Shown here: one piece after another, positions 59,052-64,000 of the stretch | How positions within the stretch are numbered: the first letter of the stretch is position 1 | Layout of the letters: every line of letters starts with the position of its first letter | Assembly (NCBI GenBank): GCA_951217055.1 | Contig: OX578285.1 | Location: 57,757,102-57,821,101 of the forward strand | Reading direction: 5' to 3' | DNA: 64,000 nucleotides | DNA from: Gerris lacustris | Taxonomy: Eukaryota; Arthropoda; Insecta; Hemiptera; Gerridae | The notes under the pieces: generated by a model | Databases searched by the model: none | Seen by the model: only the letters and a program-made list of their open reading frames with translations | What the model was told of the DNA's origin: nothing | Made by a program: the position numbers and the translations under genes

Positions 59052-59435
59052 CTGAAATAAACAAAATAAAGAAAAGAGAGCTTAGTAATAATTACAAACT
59101 GTAATATTATGAAGATGTAGAAATGTTTGCTTTAAGTGCTGAACAACATGTGCCAATAACTGTGTTAAGCATTTTTTAAATTAAATAAGTGTAAAGTTGT
59201 TAGTGGGTATGAGGAAAGTTTGTCCAGGATTTGATGTTACACCTATTTATAACAAGTAATGCAGTGAGGGAATTAAGATAAATATTGGTGCTTAATGTGT
59301 CAATATTAAGGTAACGTTATTTAAAATAAATAATAGTTGGTGTAATCTTTGAATTTGATAGTGATATAGAATTATTGTAGGAGTAGTTAAGAAATCAAAT
59401 GTGTAATAGACGTGCTTTATATTAAGTGCTTAGCA

Positions 59436-60473
59436 CAGGGGTTTCCAAACTTTTCTACGTCACCTTAGAGGCATTCTTAGAGAATTAGAATTTTCTCATG
59501 GCACCCAAGTCATTTAATATCTATTTATTTAATGTTCACACAAGTTTAAAGTGTAACTGGTTGGAAAATATAGATAATATTACAAATAAAATTACATAAT
59601 CTTTCTACATGCTTTTAAAGGTGCATTTGTGTACTAAGGGTGACAGGTGAGCCTACAGCTCACTGCCCAAATTTCCCGTGGAATTAAGTTTGATACAGCT
59701 GATGGATCGCCACATTAACTCCGTGTTATCCATTATATATATATATAGTTATGTTATATGAATATTGTTGTGCCAGTGGTTCCCTGCAGACCACGGCACC
59801 CTAGGGTGCCATGGATAGAGCAAATCTCATTTTTTTTTCCTCAAATTGATTTTCTACGCACAGAGGTGAAGTCGAAATGGGACTGAGGACCCCTTACAAT
59901 TTCTCTCACTCCCCTTAAAAAATACTCACTTTTGATTGATATCCAAAAGTCTGTTACATCCGAACAAGCTAATTTGGTTTTCAGGCTTACGTCGCTCGAT
60001 AGCTCAATTAGATTTTTTTCTTCTTGTGAAGTGAAATCTTTAGGAGCTAGGGTACGGAATGTGGATAAGCAAACTTCTCGATTGGGTCTTCTGCATAGGT
60101 TCGCTAAGTACTTGCGAACCAGTCAGTTAGCTGTGATTGGTGCTCTATGAAAAGGGTTAGCAACCTTTACTCTACTACGTAATATGAACTTAAATCGAAT
60201 CCTACCAAATTAAAATATAAGGGAGTGGAAAACTTTTTTTTTTATATAAACTAATAGTAAAAAAAAAAAAAAAATGGTTTGAAGTATTAATCAAATTGTT
60301 TGTCACAGGAACGGAGAGGTTTCAATATCAAAGAATCAACCACGTTAAATGGTGAGAAACCAAATGATAATTTTATAATTAGAAATTAACATGAATTTAG
60401 AGTTTTAGTAGAGAGATCAAGTGCCCTTGGCACCCCTGATATCTATCCATGGCACCCACTTTGGGAACCACTG
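59436..60473. mobile_element. hAT-like element, 1,038 bp
   Basis: The left end CAGGGGTTTCCAAACTTTT and right end TTTGGGAACCACTG fit the CAGTGGTTC-CAAA hAT tip. The target duplication GCTTAGCA is exact (59428-59435, 60474-60481). A second left-type tip CAGTGGTTCCCTGCAG occurs inside at about 59778, with GGCACCCTAGGGTGCCATGG next to it. The frame 59932-60150 matches nothing I know. Confidence 0.85.
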
Positions 60474-60609
60474 GCTTAGCAATAAACTGTCAAAAAGATC
60501 GTTGAAATAAAATAGTGCCACGTTCACTCTATACACGAAACTCGTTCTGAAAAATGATTAGTAAATATGGCAACAGAAACGCCCCAGTAGTTAAAAAGTG
60601 TTGATTGTG

Positions 60610-60646
<37 letters not shown>

Positions 60647-61442
60647 CGATTGCTGTTTGGCTGATAATGATACCTATTCTAGGTTGGCTAGGGATCCGTC
60701 GTCGACTTACAGAAATAAGATGAATAAAGAGGTTGACGAAATAGTAGCTCTGATATGTATTGAAGATCGTTCAGCTTCAAGTCTGAAAACATATAGTCGT
60801 ATTGTTCCTAGTGTATAAGTACTTTTAAAATTTGGATGATGTGAAATGCATCCTAATTCTGACTAGAGTTGTACCCAGCCTTGTTTAGAATAGTCATAAT
60901 TGGCAATTGATCGCTAAATCATTAACAAATGTATTATTGCTTGGTCGGGTGATAATTATGAACATCTCAGCATAGTCATATCCGAAGCTGAGAGTTTCCT
61001 ATTCAGACACTTAACACTCATTGAATTTATAGGTTTATGTTAAGATGTAGGGTGGTTAAAGCATAATGCTCCCTCGTTACTCGTGGACACCTTAATAACT
61101 TTTTTTTAATAGAATTTGAGAAAGTTTCAACTTTCTAGATAGTCGGATTACAAAATTTGTACATCACAAGCAAGGGAAGTCAAATAACAACGCGCATAAA
61201 AGGACAGAGAGAAGCTGACAGAAATATGTCTCAGGTAATCCATAAATGAAGTACATCAATTTAAGCGACTTACAACACACAATTTAGATGCCATGAAAAT
61301 TAGGTTTTGAAAAATCATAGGTATAATTTAGTTCAAGCTTGATTTTTCTGTTTTAAAGGAATCTAAAAATCAAATTTATTTCTTATACAAAATCTTTAAG
61401 AATGATATTAGCATAAACATTGTAAAACACTCGTGACTTCCA
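60474..61442. other. Intronic; poly-A tract and a possible Penelope-like fragment
   Basis: Poly-A of about 32 at 60613-60644 is followed directly by the fragment at 60647-60810; the remainder shows nothing recognisable. Confidence 0.5.
60647..60815 (+). pseudogene. Possible Penelope-like element RT upstream fragment
   Basis: The open stretch reads LADNDTYSRLARDPSSTYRN and then KMNKEVDEIVALICIEDRS before a stop. The L-D--TY--L-RDP---Y--K-N pattern resembles the region before the RT core of Penelope-like proteins, where a YGLPKIHK motif would follow. The frame stops just before that point, so the call is tentative. Confidence 0.35.
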
Positions 61443-61664
61443 GTGCATCATGTTAACTCTTTGTGTACCAAAGACCAGGTAGAATATGGTCCAATGGGCT
61501 CAAGACACATTAGTAATATTATAGACGTTAGGTCCTACAGAGGCACTCATGTCAAATTAGACCACTTTCCTGTAGTGGCTAAGTGTCTGCATAGATTAAA
61601 AGTGCAAATAATTGAAAGCCAGACACCCAACTTTAAGTGGAATGTTAAGAAGCTAAAGATCTAG
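61443..61664 (+). pseudogene. LINE endonuclease C-terminal fragment
   Basis: It contains GSRHISNIIDVRSYRGTHVK then LDHFPVVAKCLHRLKVQ. The S-I-DVRSYRG----DH--V-AK pattern is the end of the apurinic-like endonuclease domain of insect non-LTR elements, with the catalytic SDH Ser replaced (LDH). Upstream and downstream parts are not recognisable, and it abuts the Gypsy remnant. Confidence 0.7.
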
Positions 61665-61780
61665 GAAACGGCAGAGTTTTCAGGAGGCTGATAATATACC
61701 ACTGCAAGTACTATAGCAGGAAACAGAAGAGAGGCCTTGATAGAGACGGAATGGGAGACATTAAAGGAGGTGTCAAGGGT

Positions 61781-62620
61781 TTATGATACCATCAGAGAGT
61801 TGAAAGAAGAAGTAGCCAGTGATGGATTGAGGAACCCTGTTGATTTATGATGTGCTGGACGGGGTGGTACCAATGAGGAGCAATGAGGTGGTACCATATT
61901 CGGAGATAGTTTCATTACGTATGAGCTAGGGCCCTCGGGAAGTGGAATGAGATATAAAGTTCTCGGTAGCAGTAGCATGGTGCGGTATGTCATTTCGGCA
62001 ATGGTTGCTCTAATGTCTTCCTTAAGCGTGCTATCCAGTACTAAGTGGATGGTTGGCAGTACGTTGGCCCACCTCGAGAAAGAATGGCACATTATAGCTG
62101 CCTTCAGGGTTCTGTGGAACCTCTCAACCACCCCGTTAGCCTGCGGATGATTGGCTGCATTGCGGATCCTCTTCATCCCGAAGAGTCCGGGAGCAAAAAT
62201 GATTCAAACCGTCTTCCTTGGTCGGACGTCACATACAGTGGTGAGCTAAATCTTGTAACCTATCCTGTATAGAAGGCCTCTAGTAAATTGCAGTCCATTG
62301 TCAACCACAATTGTGCGAGGCACTCCAAATTGTCCAAACAGCGTTCTTTGAAGCCTCATCGTTTTCCTCGCTGTCGTTGATTTTGTCTGTAACTCTATTA
62401 GCCACTTGCTGTAAGCATCAATAACAATCAACCAGTATAAACCTCCATGCATAATCAATATGCAACCGTGACCAAGGTTCTGCCTTTCTTGGACGTACCA
62501 CCTTGGCATTTTGCTCATTCCTTTACAAATGCTTCTATATTTTCGTTTGAATTAGGCCACCACACCTGGAACTTTGCTATCGACTTCAAGGGTACAATGC
62601 CAAGGCGACCTGCAAGGAGC
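61781..62620 (-). pseudogene. Gypsy-type retrotransposon integrase, broken
   Basis: In minus-strand order: an H2C2-like segment (GIVPLKSIAKFQVWWPN, VKE-AKCQ), the core with LIVIDAYSKW (first Asp), FGVPRTIVVDNGLQFT (second Asp) and NHPQANGVVERFHRTLKAA (Glu), then TLKEDIRATIAEMTYR and the downstream chromodomain-less tail. At least one frameshift lies between 62246 and 62176, and stops interrupt the zinc region. The DDE residues are still visible, but the frame is not intact. The high-coordinate side is interrupted by the hAT-like insertion. Confidence 0.85.
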
Positions 62621-62628
62621 ATTTCTAA

Positions 62629-63245
62629 TAGCGTTGGGAACCAATCGATTGAAAAAAGTCGACTAAACGGTTGTTTTAAAATATTCATTCATTCGGTTGT
62701 GGATATCTAGTTTTCATTCGAATGATATCAGTCTATAGTTTGAAGTTGTATTAGTTGTAATTCGGACGTGTATATGTGGACGTGTGTATAACGAGATAAC
62801 GAGTGTCATGCGCCTTCTCACCCCTCCTCCGCTCTGAGCCCTTCAACGTCGTTCCTTTCCCCTACCCAAAACAAAAAAACATCCGAATGAAACATTCGAA
62901 TGAAAAAGTCGACTGGATTCAGTCTCAGTCTATATTTTTTCATTCGAATGAAAACGATGTCGTAGCAGGCTGTAGTTTAGGACGAGATAACGAGTGTCAA
63001 GCGCCTTCTCACTCTCACCCCCCCTCAGCTCTGAGGCCTTTACTGCCTCCACCGTACTTCTCCTATATAAAAAAACCATTCGATTGAAAAATTCGACTTG
63101 CGAGTTCAGTCTCGGTTTATATCTTTATTCATATATCCTATACCCGCTATGAGACTGTTTTCAGTCGATTGAATTCAATCGACTGTTTTTTCCCGAATCG
63201 ACTTATTCATTCGGTTGTTTTTTCTAGTCGGTTGTCCCAACGCTA
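62629..63245. mobile_element. hAT-like insertion in the Gypsy remnant, 617 bp
   Basis: The ends TAGCGTTGGGA and TCCCAACGCTA are perfect, with an exact 8-bp duplication ATTTCTAA (62621-62628, 63246-63253). The interior has two diverged direct copies of ACGAGATAACGAGTGTCA plus GCGCCTTCTCAC (about 62790 and 62982) and many CATTCGAATG / GTCGA palindromes. No transposase. Confidence 0.85.
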
Positions 63246-63253
63246 ATTTCTAA

Positions 63254-64000
63254 GAGATTACCTTTAAAGCGGTTGGTACTACTATTCTTCCTTGCCTCAA
63301 CATGACTCCCTTCTCCAGCGAAAGTTCTTACTGCCTACTGTAAAAAGGTTCTAAGCCTGCCTCTTGTATGACCTTCTTTCCTGGCCAGCCTTGTTCCGTA
63401 AAACGAATAATTTTTTAGAGGACCTTACCTTCTAATGAATATTTCTGCAATTTTCTCACTGTAACTGGCATATCCTGCATTCTCATCTTGAATAAATAAT
63501 TGTCCCATTCATTATATTTCTTTTTCATTTATAACTTAATGCTTATAACTGGCAACCTAGATAGAGTATCTGCTGCTGCGTTCTCCCCCTCGTAAATCCG
63601 TCGTATATCCGCTGTCCATGTTAATTTTATACGAATATGCAGCTAGTTGCAATGCCCTTGTGAGCCTGTTATCTGCTGTTTTCGGAATTTCACTATTCTC
63701 TCCTAGTAAATATACCAGAGGTTTGTGGCCTGTTATTAAGACAAATTATCGGCCATAAATATATTTGTGGAATTTATTTACAGCAAACATTATTGCCAAC
63801 GTTTCTCGATCCCAGTTGAATATTTCGCCTCAGCTGCTTGTTATGTTCTAGAGGCGAAAGCTATAGGCTTTTCTATTCCGTCTCTCTTTCTTTGTAACAG
63901 CACAGCTCCTAATCGCTTTTCACATGCATCAGCAGCAACAATAATTTCTTTATCTGGATTATTATGTGTTCCCGCTAGTGAAATAGCTTCTTTCCACTTA
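63254..64000 (-). pseudogene. Gypsy-type RNase H region, broken, runs off the window
   Basis: Minus-strand fragments in order from 64000: KWKEAISLAGTHNN, then IIVAADACEKRLGAVLLQR (DAS--GLGAVL-Q RNase H motif), KPIAFASRT, AIMFAVNKFHKYIYGR (A--FA--KF--Y-YG), VLITGHKPLVYLLGE, LTRALQLAAYSYKI and AADTLSRLP. In-frame stops and small shifts are present. The RT would lie beyond 64000. Confidence 0.85.

Noticed and set aside
1..64000. CRISPR array, operon or prokaryotic defence system
   Set aside because: The tandem arrays have no repeat-spacer pattern (units are contiguous), coding sequence is split by spliceosomal introns, and no bacterial genes are present.

Overview
The window is AT-rich animal DNA and most likely comes from an insect. 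It shows canonical GT-AG introns, a calcium-channel alpha-2/delta gene of metazoan type, and a dense mix of hAT, PIF/Harbinger-like, MULE, Helitron/Helentron-like, Jockey-like, R2-like and Gypsy-like remnants. The sequence alone does not settle the insect order. Nothing in it looks bacterial.

Only one cellular gene can be supported: the 3' half of a voltage-gated calcium channel alpha-2/delta subunit on the minus strand (23731-59051). I assembled ten coding exons (59010-59051, 58640-58727, 31851-31949, 27566-27678, 27290-27429, 26700-26951, 26454-26580, 25934-26261, 24351-24552, 23731-23826). All have GT/AG borders and compatible phases, and they join into one open frame of 494 residues plus a stop. 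The frame ends in a Cys-Gly-Gly motif and a hydrophobic tail, as expected for a GPI-anchor signal. The 5' exons lie beyond position 64000. One 26.7 kb intron (31950-58639) holds most of the transposable elements.

Layout: 1-23730 is the 3' flank of the gene and carries only repeats: a Harbinger-like MITE (115-775), fold-back elements (3923-4273, 9941-10547, 16699-17099), a deleted MULE (8449-9672) and several minisatellites. 23731-31949 is the 3' exon cluster. 31950-58639 is the large intron. It contains a 65-bp minisatellite, an 827-bp palindrome (34222-35048), an R2-like LINE end (35665-36455), decayed LINEs, and a 3.2-kb fold-back (46370-49553) whose two arms each carry a separate Helitron/DINE-1-like insertion. 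It also holds a hAT-like element with a poly-C run (50663-51568), a FLYWCH-MULE remnant (52040-53250), a Jockey-type RT remnant and a 2.2-kb hAT-like element (55747-57946). 59052-64000 is upstream intron sequence with a further hAT-like element (59436-60473), a possible Penelope fragment, a LINE endonuclease fragment and a decayed Gypsy-type element (minus strand) split by a hAT-like insertion (62629-63245).

The strongest unusual signal is in the large fold-back. Each arm is the exact uninterrupted (empty-site) version of the insertion in the other arm. This fixes the ends of the inserted family and shows A^T insertion without target duplication. No new protein-coding system was found; the novelty lies in mobile-element architecture.
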